A stretch of 64,000 nt of DNA from Sporosarcina sp. FSL W7-1349 (GTDB taxonomy: Bacteria > Bacillota > Bacilli > Bacillales_A > Planococcaceae). The translations under genes and the position numbers were made by a program. The notes under the pieces were generated by a model that worked only from the letters and a program-made list of their open reading frames with translations, did not search any database and was not told the DNA's origin. Every line of letters begins with the position of its first letter. Within the stretch, counting starts at the first letter, position 1. Shown piece by piece: positions 43,528 through 52,797 of this stretch. The stretch lies in assembly GCF_038003045.1 (NCBI RefSeq), contig NZ_JBBOOK010000003.1, positions 368,331 through 432,330 on the forward strand, written 5' to 3'.

Positions 43528-44592
43528 TTGAAGAGAAAATGGCTTTTTTCGATGCTCGCCGTTTTCCTCGTAGTCAGTTTGAACGCTTCAGTGTTGGCCG
43601 AAGAAACCGGGAAAACGAAAGAAATGCTTTATCTCACTGGTTACGAATATGTCTTTGCTGTAGATCCGGAAACGGAGGAAGTAACGGATATTCCGGTAAC
43701 CGGTATGACGAGGGATACGACTTTTTCGAAAGACGGGAGTAAATTATTCGTAAGTACGGACATAAGGCAGAAAGTTACTGTCATTGACACGGCCAAAAAT
43801 ATTGTAATTGATGAGTTGGATTTTACACAAGACAATTACCGTTCCCGCATCTATGGCATGGATGTGGATCCTGAAGGCAAGCTGCTCTACGCTATGACGA
43901 TGCGCTCAAAAGTGGAAGGAACAGAGTTGACAACATTGCCTCCTGCCATCCTCGTTATGGACATAGAAAAGAAGGAGATTGTCAAGGAGATTGAAGTTCC
44001 GTACGGTGTGCACGTTCTGCAATTTTATGAAGACGGCAGCAAAATTGCTGTCTGGGGTAGGGATTTGTATGAATATGATATTGAGAAGGACACTTTGACA
44101 CTACATTATGAGCTGTTTGATCCTGAGGATAAGAGTGCCGGCAACAGTAACTATCTCTTGCTTTGGCCGCGTGATCGAGAAACTAATTATCTAGCATCCA
44201 CGGTCAACTATGTGTACCATCCCGAAACAGGCGAAACGACAGAAGGTTTTGTTACATGGGATTTAAAAACGGGCGAGGTAGAGAAAATTGAGTATAAGGA
44301 AGAACCGATCGGCTTTTTCTCAGGGATAATTTCACATGACCGGAAAAAGGCATATGGGGGCATGAACATGCTTGCCAAGACCGATCTTTCGTCACTGAAG
44401 CATGACAAGGTCATCAAAACAAAATTGGGAACATCTTACGGATTCAATATAAGCGGTGATGGAAAAACGATTTACGCCGGAGGAGGAGGCCCTGACGTCA
44501 ATTTCTATGATGCAGAAACATTGGAGTTTAAAGGGACAGTCGATTTGAAAACAGATGCGATGGACGTCCGCGTCGTACAAATAAAACAATGA
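43528..44592 (+). CDS. qhpB: Quinohemoprotein amine dehydrogenase beta subunit
   Basis: The 354-residue exported seven-bladed beta-propeller subunit contributes active-site residues over the CTQ of gamma. A Sec signal peptide ends near SVLAEE (cleavage after residue ~24). Blade sequences include YVFAVDPETEEVTDIPV, KLFVSTDIRQKVTVIDTAKN, GMDVDPEGKLLYAMTMRSK and GYGFNISGDGKTIYAGGG-like repeats. The TTG at 43528 follows AAGGGAGGAAG. Position after qhpD agrees with the family, though the Paracoccus order is A-D-C-B. Confidence 0.9.
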   Translation: MKRKWLFSMLAVFLVVSLNASVLAEETGKTKEMLYLTGYEYVFAVDPETEEVTDIPVTGMTRDTTFSKDGSKLFVSTDIRQKVTVIDTAKNIVIDELDFTQDNYRSRIYGMDVDPEGKLLYAMTMRSKVEGTELTTLPPAILVMDIEKKEIVKEIEVPYGVHVLQFYEDGSKIAVWGRDLYEYDIEKDTLTLHYELFDPEDKSAGNSNYLLLWPRDRETNYLASTVNYVYHPETGETTEGFVTWDLKTGEVEKIEYKEEPIGFFSGIISHDRKKAYGGMNMLAKTDLSSLKHDKVIKTKLGTSYGFNISGDGKTIYAGGGGPDVNFYDAETLEFKGTVDLKTDAMDVRVVQIKQ

Positions 44593-44609
44593 ATGGGAAG
44601 TGAAGCGAT

Positions 44610-45521
44610 ATGGAATTAGCGCTCGCTGTCCAGGATGCAAAGCAACTCTCCTTGTTGGAAAACAGGGAGACGCTTTCCCCGATGGAGCAAGAAACCATAG
44701 CAATCTTAGAAGAAAACATCAAACGAAAATTTAAGCTGACGGAACCCGGGCGCTTATATTTTGGGTCGGAATTTTGCCAATATCGGATTGCAGAGGTGGA
44801 AGATGTCCGGAAAGCATATGAGTATGCGAGAGAAAGAGGTTTCGCTTTCACATTTGTTACTCCATATGTTCCGGAGAATGGTATGAAGTTGCTTTTTCCC
44901 ATCTTCGAATGGCTGGACTCCCAAGAAACGGAAGTGGAGGTAGTGGTTAATGACTGGGGAATGTGCTACGCAGTCGCCACAAAATATCCGAATCTGCAAA
45001 TCGTCATCGGCCGCCTATTGAATAAGATGATCCGCGACCCCCGTGTCGCTCATTTATACAATCAAAAGCATGCACCGGAACGGGCAAAATCGGTATTCAT
45101 GAATTCTTCATTTGAAACTCCGTATTTTCGACAGTTCCTCGACAGGATGCACGTCAAGCGGATTGAGTATGATTCGTTCATCCAACCGATCGAGAAATCG
45201 GCAGACCGGGAAGGATTGGCGACATCACTTTACTTGGGGTATGGCGTCATCGCGACGGGTCGCTCTTGTTTAGTGGGAACTCTGCACAAGCCGCGGGAGG
45301 AAAAATTCCAAGGCGATGTCCAGTGCAAGCAGCAATGCTGCCACTACGTCGCTCAAATGGAAAACACGAGACAGCAGCTCGGCCAATTGCCAGTTCGGAC
45401 GATGCAAAAAGGAAATTCGGCTTTTTATCAGCAAACCGAAGAGCTCGTAGGGAATGTCCTCGATTGGGCGGATGACATGCAGGTGGACCGACTGATTATC
45501 AGTCCGAAAATACCGGTGTAA
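44610..45521 (+). CDS. Peptidase-U32 family Fe-S protein, UbiV-like, in the qhp operon
   Basis: The 303-residue protein has the U32 signature opening LYFGSEFCQYRIAEVEDVRK. Cysteines at 56, 220, 239 and 243 follow the layout of the four [4Fe-4S] ligands of E. coli UbiV (Cys39, 176, 193, 197): one N-terminal, then three with 19- and 4-residue steps. E. coli UbiV, with UbiU, hydroxylates the ubiquinone ring without oxygen, using prephenate as oxygen donor. No protease catalytic residues are assignable. It lies between qhpB (17 bp) and the second U32 gene (15 bp). I infer a role in CTQ maturation, possibly tryptophan hydroxylation; nothing in the sequence proves it. Confidence 0.85.
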   Translation: MELALAVQDAKQLSLLENRETLSPMEQETIAILEENIKRKFKLTEPGRLYFGSEFCQYRIAEVEDVRKAYEYARERGFAFTFVTPYVPENGMKLLFPIFEWLDSQETEVEVVVNDWGMCYAVATKYPNLQIVIGRLLNKMIRDPRVAHLYNQKHAPERAKSVFMNSSFETPYFRQFLDRMHVKRIEYDSFIQPIEKSADREGLATSLYLGYGVIATGRSCLVGTLHKPREEKFQGDVQCKQQCCHYVAQMENTRQQLGQLPVRTMQKGNSAFYQQTEELVGNVLDWADDMQVDRLIISPKIPV

Positions 45522-45536
45522 AAGGAGGGGAACTAT

Positions 45537-46529
45537 TTGAAAGTATTAGCACCCATCAGCCAGGTCGAAGAAGTGGAAATGCTTGTCCATAATGGCGCGG
45601 AGGAATTTTACGCAGGGTTTATCCCGACAAACTGGATCCGCTCGTTCACTAGTGGTGTTTGGATGAATCGCCGTGCAACACAGGCAAGCATACCGGCTGT
45701 AGAAGAGTTCGCTAAGTTGATTGAAAAATCGCATTCCTTCGATGTTCCTGTATTTATGACATTGAATGCACCGTATTATACACAGGAACAGATCCCATTG
45801 TTGCTTGATATTATTGGCGAGGCATATAAGTGCGGCACAGATGCCTTTATTGTCAGTGATATCGGTTTGATGATGGCGATCAAAGCGCATTACCCGGATG
45901 CCGGCATCCATGTGAGCAGTTTGGCGGCACCGCTGAATAGTGAAAGCGTCAAATTGTATCGCGAGCTTGGTGCGGAACGGATCGTTTTTCCGCGCAGTCT
46001 ATCGCTCGAAGAAATGGCGGAAATCATGGATGCAGGCGGACGGGATCTCGAGTATGAGTTGTTCATTCTGAATGACGGTTGTGTATATGAAGAAAGCTTC
46101 TGTTTTACGACACATAACCAGGTTGGCGCTTTCTGTGCGACGCAAAACTGGGATTTCCAGTTTGAGTCGGCGGAAGATCGCGAGCTGTCCCTAAGAGAGC
46201 AGGAAAAACTTGCATCCCATCTTAAAGACTACCAGGATTTTGTATGGTTCACGCATAGTTGCGGGTCTACTGTTTCGGACCATGGCATCCCGCTTGGCCC
46301 ATGTGGATTATGCGCACTCCCGGATATTGCGGCACTTGGCATCGATTCGTTGAAAATTGTCGGGCGAGAAGCGAATTCCGTCCGGAAACTGGCCAGCGTG
46401 CAACTCGTTTCGGATGTGGTGAAGTCGGTACGTCGCGGGATGGAAAAGGAGAAAGTTCAGGAAAGGGCCATCGCTATCCGCAAGACGCCTGAGTTTTGTG
46501 AATCCAAATTTATGTGCTATTACCGATGA
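45537..46529 (+). CDS. Peptidase-U32 family Fe-S protein, UbiU-like, in the qhp operon
   Basis: The 330-residue U32 protein begins with a TIM-barrel strand, KVLAPISQVEEVEMLVHNGA, typical of UbiU/YegQ-like proteins, then EEFYAGF and VSDIGLMMAIKAHYPDAGIH. The cluster region is FILNDGCVYEESFC, with Cys182 and Cys189 spaced as in UbiU (Cys169, 176), then Cys200 and candidates Cys242, 256 and 259. UbiU and UbiV work as a heterodimer, so two neighbouring U32 genes suggest a pair here. TTG start after AAAGGAGGGG. The stop codon overlaps the qhpF ATG (ATGA). Confidence 0.85.
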   Translation: MKVLAPISQVEEVEMLVHNGAEEFYAGFIPTNWIRSFTSGVWMNRRATQASIPAVEEFAKLIEKSHSFDVPVFMTLNAPYYTQEQIPLLLDIIGEAYKCGTDAFIVSDIGLMMAIKAHYPDAGIHVSSLAAPLNSESVKLYRELGAERIVFPRSLSLEEMAEIMDAGGRDLEYELFILNDGCVYEESFCFTTHNQVGAFCATQNWDFQFESAEDRELSLREQEKLASHLKDYQDFVWFTHSCGSTVSDHGIPLGPCGLCALPDIAALGIDSLKIVGREANSVRKLASVQLVSDVVKSVRRGMEKEKVQERAIAIRKTPEFCESKFMCYYR

Positions 46530-48310
46530 TCCGGGGTAGGAAAATGCTCGGGTGGCTTTGGCCCTTCTTTGCGCCGCACCGTTTAGTTTTGACCCTTGTT
46601 TTCATCCTTGCCATTATTGGAACGGCGCTGGAACTATCATATCCATATTTGTCCAAAGTGTTCATTGATGATGTACTCATCCAGCCCAAATATGATCTGA
46701 AGACTATTCTGCTGTTGACTTTCGGATTGACCTTGTTGGGAACCGTCCTGCAGCTCATCAACAGTTATATCTATTTACGGACGACGCTGACAATCATCAA
46801 GAAGCTGCGGCTTTATTTGTTCCACCATCTGGAAAGACTTCGCTACTCGTTTTTTGTCCGGACGCGGGTCGGGGATATTACAACGCGGCTCAACGGAGAT
46901 ATTAACATCGTTCAAGGGACATTGACCGACGGGTTGCTTCAGCTTTGCATGTCTGTTCTAACGTTGGTTTTTATCACATGTGTGTTGATATATCTGGATT
47001 GGAAACTATTTCTGATGACGTTGCTTATATTCCCGTTCCTGCTCGCATCACTCTTTTACTTCCGACCGAAAATTACAAAGAAGACAAAGGATATCCGGGA
47101 GAATCAAAGCGATATCCAAGGTCATATGATTGAAACGTTTAGCCAGATCCGACTTATCAAATTGCTCCGGGCGGAAACAGATAGGAAAGACAAGCTCGGC
47201 GTCAAAATCGATCAGTTGAACCATCATTCTTTGCAATATGCCATTATCGAGAGCGTAGCGGGTGGCATTCCGCGAATCATCACGATGGGGATGACATCCA
47301 TCATTTTATTCCTAGGAGGGATGATGGTCATTGAAGGAAGTATGACGCTTGGAAGCTTGCTTGCATTCACAACGTATTTGGGCCGGTTCTTCTCACCGGT
47401 GCAAACGTTGGCAGGCCTCTATATCCGGTTCCAGAACATGTTTGTTTCTCTCCATCGGCTAATGGAATACTTGAATCTTCCAGTAGAAGATGAAGGGGCG
47501 AGGGAAACGTGTCCGAGGCCGCGGACATCCGGCCCGTTGTTCGAATGTAGAGACATAGGCAAACGATATGGAAAGGAAATACCGCCTTTATTTCAAAATG
47601 TCAATCTGACTTTGGAAGCAGGTTATTCCTATGCGTTGGTCGGACCGAGCGGAGGTGGGAAGAGCACATTCATCGATCTGCTGGTTCGCTTGAAGACACC
47701 GTCACATGGGAGGTTGCTTTATGAACAACAGCCGATTGAGGAAATGCCGGTAAGTCAACTACGCAAGCAAGTGTTTGTCGTTGCGCAAGATGTGGAAATT
47801 CTTCATGACACAATCACTGAAAATCTGCTGCTTGGACTTTCGGCAGAGGAGCGAAAGGAAATCACAACAGATGAGATGATCCGGGTATGCCGCGAAATCG
47901 GACTTCACTTGGAAATCGAAAAGTTGCCGAACCAATACGATACGGTAATCGGGGAACGGGGAAAAGTGCTTTCCGGTGGACAAAAGCAACGGCTGTCGAT
48001 TGCTCGTGGCCTGCTTAGGGAACCAGATATTCTCATATTGGACGAGGCGACGAGCGGGCTCGATTACGAATTGGAGAGGGAACTGTTCAAACGGCTGCAT
48101 TTCTGGCAGAAGTCAAGGGCGCATCGGATGCTCCTCGTTATCTCCCATCGATTGGAGTCATTAGATTGGGTCGACCGTTGGCTGTTGGTCCAGCAAGCTA
48201 CTATTTCGGAAGCAGACTCGTATGTTGGGATGAGAGCCGTTGCAGATCATTGGAATGAAGGAGGAGAAGCGAATCGCCATGGTTACTGGGAAACAAGCAG
48301 AACGAGTTGA
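46526..48310 (+). CDS. qhpF: QhpF ABC exporter for the gamma subunit
   Basis: A half-size exporter of about 594 residues: an N-terminal six-helix type IV membrane domain (ABC_membrane; LVLTLVFILAIIGTALELSY onward) and a C-terminal ATPase with Walker A GPSGGGKST, signature LSGGQKQRLSIARGL, Walker B ILILDEATSG and switch His in VISHRL. In Paracoccus, QhpF moves the cross-linked gamma subunit across the membrane. There is no N-terminal peptidase domain, consistent with a separate leader protease. The ATG at 46526 overlaps the U32 stop; GTG 46514 and ATG 46544 (with GGGGTAGG) are alternatives. Confidence 0.88.
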   Translation: MIRGRKMLGWLWPFFAPHRLVLTLVFILAIIGTALELSYPYLSKVFIDDVLIQPKYDLKTILLLTFGLTLLGTVLQLINSYIYLRTTLTIIKKLRLYLFHHLERLRYSFFVRTRVGDITTRLNGDINIVQGTLTDGLLQLCMSVLTLVFITCVLIYLDWKLFLMTLLIFPFLLASLFYFRPKITKKTKDIRENQSDIQGHMIETFSQIRLIKLLRAETDRKDKLGVKIDQLNHHSLQYAIIESVAGGIPRIITMGMTSIILFLGGMMVIEGSMTLGSLLAFTTYLGRFFSPVQTLAGLYIRFQNMFVSLHRLMEYLNLPVEDEGARETCPRPRTSGPLFECRDIGKRYGKEIPPLFQNVNLTLEAGYSYALVGPSGGGKSTFIDLLVRLKTPSHGRLLYEQQPIEEMPVSQLRKQVFVVAQDVEILHDTITENLLLGLSAEERKEITTDEMIRVCREIGLHLEIEKLPNQYDTVIGERGKVLSGGQKQRLSIARGLLREPDILILDEATSGLDYELERELFKRLHFWQKSRAHRMLLVISHRLESLDWVDRWLLVQQATISEADSYVGMRAVADHWNEGGEANRHGYWETSRTS

Positions 48311-48995
48311 TCCATTATCGGAATTTACGGGGAAAGGCGTGAAAATCGCTGTTCTCGACAGTGGTGTCAATGTATACCATTCGCATATCGATCAAGAATT
48401 GGAAGGATTGGCTTTCCGAGTAAACCGGGAGGGCGGCATCGAGCCTCATGAAGATATCCGGGACTACCTCGGACATGGCACCGCAGTGACCGCAGTCATG
48501 CGTCAAATGGTCCCGGAAGCTGAAATCCTCGTTGGAAAGATTTTTGATGAAAAGCTTGCTTGCTATCCCTCTGTCCTGGCGGAAGCGATCGACTGGGCAG
48601 TAGATCAAGAAGCTCATATCATCAATCTGAGCCTAGGTGTAAACCGAAGCTATCAGGTGATTGAAGAGGCTTGTGCTGCAGCCATTGAAAAAGGGGTTGC
48701 CGTTGTCGCCTCATACAACGAGCAAACAGGCTTGCTATGGCCCGCGAACTATCCTGGAGTTTTCGGGGTGCGTGCAGGAGAAGTTCCGAGAATGGAATGG
48801 CAGCTAAATGCTCCAAATGATTTTTCGGCATGCGGATACCCGCGAGAGCTGCCGAAAGAGACGCAAATTTATAATATTCACGGGCATAGCTTCGCGGCCG
48901 CCCACTTTACTTCCTGGCTTGCACGATTGTTTGAAAAACAGGAAGGGAAAACCGTTCAGGATGCAATGCCTTATTTTCATCAATACGTCAGGTGA
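48279..48995 (+). CDS. qhpE: QhpE subtilisin-like leader protease
   Basis: A roughly 238-residue S8-family serine protease with the triad Asp27 (IAVLDSGVN), His66 (LGHGTAV) and Ser204 (HGHSFAA), counting from the ATG at 48279. It has no signal peptide or prodomain, fitting QhpE, the cytoplasmic protease that removes the leader from the cross-linked gamma subunit. Short length and single-purpose specificity are characteristic. It overlaps qhpF by 32 bp; earlier in-frame starts at 48240 and 48255 are possible. Confidence 0.88.
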   Translation: MVTGKQAERVDPLSEFTGKGVKIAVLDSGVNVYHSHIDQELEGLAFRVNREGGIEPHEDIRDYLGHGTAVTAVMRQMVPEAEILVGKIFDEKLACYPSVLAEAIDWAVDQEAHIINLSLGVNRSYQVIEEACAAAIEKGVAVVASYNEQTGLLWPANYPGVFGVRAGEVPRMEWQLNAPNDFSACGYPRELPKETQIYNIHGHSFAAAHFTSWLARLFEKQEGKTVQDAMPYFHQYVR

Positions 48996-49094
48996 CGGAA
49001 CGCTCGAACAATTGGAAAGTCATTTGATTATTTATCAAAGTAGTAACACTATTTTGTTGGAAAAAATATAAACTGCACACAGGGAGGCAATTAC

Positions 49095-50573
49095 ATGGAA
49101 ACGACAATCGAATTGCATGCAAAGGTTAGAGAGTTTTTAAAAGGGACGAAAAAACTCCATATCAATGGACAAGACGTGGAATCCGTCACGGGCAAAACAT
49201 TCGAAACACTGAATCCTGCTACAGGTGAAGTGCTTGCGATAGTGAGCGAGGCGGGAGCAGAGGATATCGATATGGCGGTGAGGGCGGCTCGGAAAGCTTT
49301 CGATGAGGGTCCTTGGTCGAAAATGAGCGCAGCGGAGCGGAGCCGGCTCATTTATAAACTGGCCGATCTTATGGAGGAAAACAAAGATGAACTCGCCCAG
49401 TTGGAAACACTCGATAATGGGAAGCCGATCTTGGAATCGTCGAATGCCGATGTCCCGCTCGCAATCGAGCACTTTCGCTATTTTGCGGGATGGTCTACTA
49501 AAATTGTCGGGCAAACAATTCCGGTCCCAGGGCAATACTTCAACTTTACGCGACATGAGCCGGTCGGGGTTGTCGGCCAGATCATTCCTTGGAACTTCCC
49601 ACTCTTGATGGCGGCGTGGAAATTGGGGGCCGCTTTGGCGACGGGTTGTACCATTGTATTGAAACCGGCGGAACAGACGCCGCTCTCTGCGCTGTATCTT
49701 GCGGGACTTGCACAAGAAGCGGGCTTCCCGGAGGGCGTTATCAACGTGGTTCCTGGCTTTGGCGGAGGGGCCGGCGCGGCATTGGTCGAGCATCCGCAAG
49801 TGAACAAAATCGCCTTTACAGGTTCCACCGCGGTCGGAAAGTCGATTATGCGGGTCGCATCGGATACGATGAAACGCGTCACATTGGAGCTTGGAGGGAA
49901 ATCACCGAATATCATTCTGCCGGATGCCGACCTATCTCGAGCCATCCCCGGTGCATTGTCGGGCGTCATGTTCAACCAAGGTCAAGTCTGCTCCGCAGGT
50001 TCACGCGTTTTCATTCAAAAGAAAATATTTGACAATGTGGTAGCAGATTTCGTCAGCCATGCCGAGAAATTGAAGCAGGGACCAGGGATCAATCAGGACA
50101 CAACAATCGGGCCGCTTGTATCCAAAAGACAACAGGAGCGGGTAGTCGAATACATCGAAAAAGGAAAATCGGAAGGCGCCGAGCTACTTACCGGCGGAAA
50201 CCATACGGACAAAGGATACTTCGTGGAACCGACTATTTTCGCCGATGTGCGCGACGAAATGACGATTGCGAAGGAAGAAATTTTCGGACCGGTGATCTCC
50301 GCATTGCCGTTTGAGGACTTAGATGAAGTGATCAAGCGTGCGAACAACACGCATTACGGCCTGGCAGCGGGACTATGGACGGAAAATATTCGAAACGCCC
50401 ATTACGTGGCGAACCGCCTGCAAGCCGGAACGGTTTGGGTGAACTGCTATAACGTGTTGGATGCCGCTTCGCCTTTCGGTGGTTATAAGGAATCCGGCTT
50501 CGGACGGGAAATGGGCTCGTATGCGCTTAATAATTACACGGAAGTGAAGAGTGTTTGGATGAACTTGAATTAA
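49095..50573 (+). CDS. Aldehyde dehydrogenase, last gene of the qhp cluster
   Basis: The 492-residue NAD-dependent aldehyde dehydrogenase has [25 protein letters not shown] for NAD, the general base in [10 protein letters not shown] and the catalytic Cys in [12 protein letters not shown]. The amine dehydrogenase releases an aldehyde from each primary amine, so this enzyme would oxidise it to the acid and protect the cell. It lies 99 bp after qhpE with no terminator between, so it may share the transcript. AGGGAGGC precedes the ATG. Broad substrates such as phenylacetaldehyde or betaine aldehyde-like compounds are possible. Confidence 0.92.
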   Translation: METTIELHAKVREFLKGTKKLHINGQDVESVTGKTFETLNPATGEVLAIVSEAGAEDIDMAVRAARKAFDEGPWSKMSAAERSRLIYKLADLMEENKDELAQLETLDNGKPILESSNADVPLAIEHFRYFAGWSTKIVGQTIPVPGQYFNFTRHEPVGVVGQIIPWNFPLLMAAWKLGAALATGCTIVLKPAEQTPLSALYLAGLAQEAGFPEGVINVVPGFGGGAGAALVEHPQVNKIAFTGSTAVGKSIMRVASDTMKRVTLELGGKSPNIILPDADLSRAIPGALSGVMFNQGQVCSAGSRVFIQKKIFDNVVADFVSHAEKLKQGPGINQDTTIGPLVSKRQQERVVEYIEKGKSEGAELLTGGNHTDKGYFVEPTIFADVRDEMTIAKEEIFGPVISALPFEDLDEVIKRANNTHYGLAAGLWTENIRNAHYVANRLQAGTVWVNCYNVLDAASPFGGYKESGFGREMGSYALNNYTEVKSVWMNLN

Positions 50574-50687
50574 AGGAAAGGGCACTGTGGTGAAGTTGAA
50601 GAATGATTACGAAACACGCCAACGAAATTTCCCAAAAGTGATTACGTCATTAATTGAGAAGAGTGCTTAAGTGAAAGAAGGGGCTGT

Positions 50688-50819
50688 CTAAAGCTCATAA
50701 GGAAGCAGGTGAACGATTTCCACCTGCTTTTTCTTATGCTCTTCAATCCGATAAAAAGACTGCCAAGGATGCAGGATAGAGTTGCTGTCCCCAATAGTGA
50801 AAGGATTTTTCGAGATACC
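50688..50819 (-). pseudogene. Possible eroded transposase C-terminus
   Basis: The spacer 50574-50903 has no intact gene. On the minus strand a 43-codon stretch without a start ends in KKKQVEIVHLLPYEL and a stop, followed by TAGACAGCCCC. That ending and the adjacent GGGGCTGTCT sequence resemble the 3' end and terminal repeat of insertion sequences, but the upstream reading frame is interrupted at 50820-50822. This may be a remnant; the other half was not found. Confidence 0.3.
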
Positions 50820-50903
50820 TCATGTCGAAGCGACAAAAAGACTATGTCCCTTTGACTTGTTTCAAAATTTTGATGAACGTCGTATTACAAAAAGAAAGCA
50901 GCT

Positions 50904-51659
50904 TCAGTCCGCTCCGTCCAGCACGATTCCAAAAGTCTCCGCCAACACGTTTTTCTTTTCCTCGGTGGTAAGCACGATCTTCGTTTCGTTCCCATTCTCC
51001 TTCACCTTCAATTCACGATCGGAAAGTGTAATCCGACCTGACTCCGTAGCCCTTGTTGCTAGATCGGCATGGGTGAACGTAGACTCTTTGGACACTTGAT
51101 TGAACACACAGCCTTCATGAAAATCCACTAGCGACTTGCTCTCCCGGTTAAACCGATATAGCGTTCGTTGTGCTCCATTTCTTCTGCGTATTAAGTCAAA
51201 AAAGCCATCTCCACGGGATTCGATCCAATAAGTCCCGCTTGAATCCGTTCGCTCTGTGCCATCCAAAGGAATCGGCTGGATGGTGGCATCGCCGAACCCG
51301 ACGTCGACTAGGTACGGTTGCTCCATCTGGACGAGGATTGCCGCATGCGTGTCCGCTTTTGCCCATTGTCCGTTCGGCCGGCAAACGGTGGCGGATAGCA
51401 GATGCGCGTCGTAACCGAGTTCGTTCAATAGCCAGTGGAACAGGCCGTTCAGTTCATAACAATAGCCGCCGCGTCTTGCGGTGACGAGTTTTTCGTAGAT
51501 CGTCGATAGATTCAGATAGATGGGCACCCTGCGGATGACGTCGAGGTTTTCGAACGGGATGTGCTGCATATGCCGGAATTGCAATTCAGCCAGATGTTCG
51601 AATGAAGGCTCCGTCAGATCGGAAGCTTGGAACCGTTTTAAATAGTTTATATGATCCAT
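50904..51659 (-). CDS. Arylamine N-acetyltransferase
   Basis: The 251-residue enzyme transfers acetyl from acetyl-CoA to aromatic amines or hydrazines. The catalytic triad is visible: Cys in RRGGYCYELNGLF, His in ADTHAAILV and Asp in YLVDVGFGD. The N-terminal QFRHMQHIPFENLDV is also typical. AGGAGAAGTGAGCC precedes the ATG. It may detoxify amines, an interesting neighbour for the amine dehydrogenase cluster, but it is on the opposite strand and separate. Confidence 0.92.
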   Translation of the reverse strand: MDHINYLKRFQASDLTEPSFEHLAELQFRHMQHIPFENLDVIRRVPIYLNLSTIYEKLVTARRGGYCYELNGLFHWLLNELGYDAHLLSATVCRPNGQWAKADTHAAILVQMEQPYLVDVGFGDATIQPIPLDGTERTDSSGTYWIESRGDGFFDLIRRRNGAQRTLYRFNRESKSLVDFHEGCVFNQVSKESTFTHADLATRATESGRITLSDRELKVKENGNETKIVLTTEEKKNVLAETFGIVLDGAD

Positions 51660-51689
51660 GGCTCACTTCTCCTTTCGCCTATTACATGA

Positions 51690-51729
51690 AAATGGCATAC
51701 CCATCAACTCGTGATGGAGTATGCCATTT
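51690..51729 (-). terminator. Terminator of the GalT/HIT-like gene
   Basis: AAATGGCATAC pairs with GTATGCCATTT, and the inner CCATCA with TGATGG, forming a long hairpin between the GalT/HIT-like gene and the N-acetyltransferase gene. Confidence 0.7.
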
Positions 51730-51742
51730 CACTTTCCCTGCC

Positions 51743-52738
51743 TCAGTTGAAATAAACCGCGACGTCTTTTGTCACTTCTTCGGGAACTTTCAAACAGAGC
51801 GGTTCCTGATGCAAGTAGTTGAACACGTTCATATCACTCGTTTCCAGCATGCCCGTCGTCATCCGCGGAATCATACGGACATGGACCCGTTCGTTTCCAT
51901 CAGCCGTCATTGGAATGAAAAGCCCCAAGTTGAAGCTGGCGAGCCCCACTTGCCCATAATATTTGAAGAACCGAGTAACGCTTTCTGCCAAGTCTGTCCA
52001 TGATTGCTCATTCAAATCCTGGATGGAAGCGGCATCGAATACGCCGATGAAATCACAGTGGCTTTTCGGTGCATAGGCATGCACCCAACTGATCGATCCG
52101 ACTTCGCCGATCCAACGTTCGTTCCGCTCCTGTTCTTCTTCCACCAAATCTGCCAAGCGGTTTTCACCGTCCTTCATAATCCGCTGATAATTCGTCGGAT
52201 GTTCGGAAGCGAGCACATGGATATGCGGGTGCAAAATACTGCCGCCCGACGGAGGGAGGTAGTTCCAGTTGATGGACGCATATTTCGTGTCTGGATCCGA
52301 TTCCGAGACTTTATTCAAATAGGCGAACGCTGCGGAGAAAGCATCCGAAATGATCGGAACGGTAAACTCGTCCAATTTCACGTAATGCTGGTCGCACATC
52401 CTGACGACAGCATTATGTTTGCTGTATGGAAACAAGTTCGGGAAAGCGACCGCTTCATTGATGGTCAATCTTCCGCCTTCGACCAACTCCTCCGGAAATT
52501 TAGGTGTGAAGGACGCTACGTTCTCCGGGCAAAACGGACATTTTGCTCCTTCTGTTTCCTTGCCGAGTGCTTCGTAATCGGGCGGTGAAAACGGCGCACC
52601 AGGGTCGAAGATGATGCGGGATGTTTCACCAGTCAACGGGTCGAAACGGACTTCCGTTTTCCGGTCGATTAACTTCCCCTCCTGCATCGGATCATGGAAT
52701 GTAAAAAACTCCTCTTTCGCTTCAAATGAAATCGTCAT
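51743..52738 (-). CDS. Galactose-1-phosphate uridylyltransferase-like (HIT superfamily) protein
   Basis: A 331-residue protein with the GalT/HIT layout: a CPFCPEN zinc-type motif near residue 60, NLFPYSKHNAVV, and the nucleotidyl-transfer motif ILHPHIHVLAS. A second half-domain has SHCDFIGVF and HVRMIPRM. It resembles GalT-like proteins of Bacillales of unknown substrate more than classical GalT, and there is no galactose operon around it. The ATG at 52738 follows GGGGGA. Function: nucleotidyltransferase or hydrolase, not further specified. Confidence 0.7.
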   Translation of the reverse strand: MTISFEAKEEFFTFHDPMQEGKLIDRKTEVRFDPLTGETSRIIFDPGAPFSPPDYEALGKETEGAKCPFCPENVASFTPKFPEELVEGGRLTINEAVAFPNLFPYSKHNAVVRMCDQHYVKLDEFTVPIISDAFSAAFAYLNKVSESDPDTKYASINWNYLPPSGGSILHPHIHVLASEHPTNYQRIMKDGENRLADLVEEEQERNERWIGEVGSISWVHAYAPKSHCDFIGVFDAASIQDLNEQSWTDLAESVTRFFKYYGQVGLASFNLGLFIPMTADGNERVHVRMIPRMTTGMLETSDMNVFNYLHQEPLCLKVPEEVTKDVAVYFN

Positions 52739-52797
52739 ATGGATAGTTCCCCCTTTAGTCATCACTCTCTTTATCATACCGATAAATGCCAGAAAAG

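Noticed and set aside
44610..46529. Calling the two U32 proteins collagenase-like peptidases
   Set aside because: The cysteine layout matches Fe-S hydroxylation proteins of the UbiU/UbiV kind, and the operon already has its own protease, qhpE.
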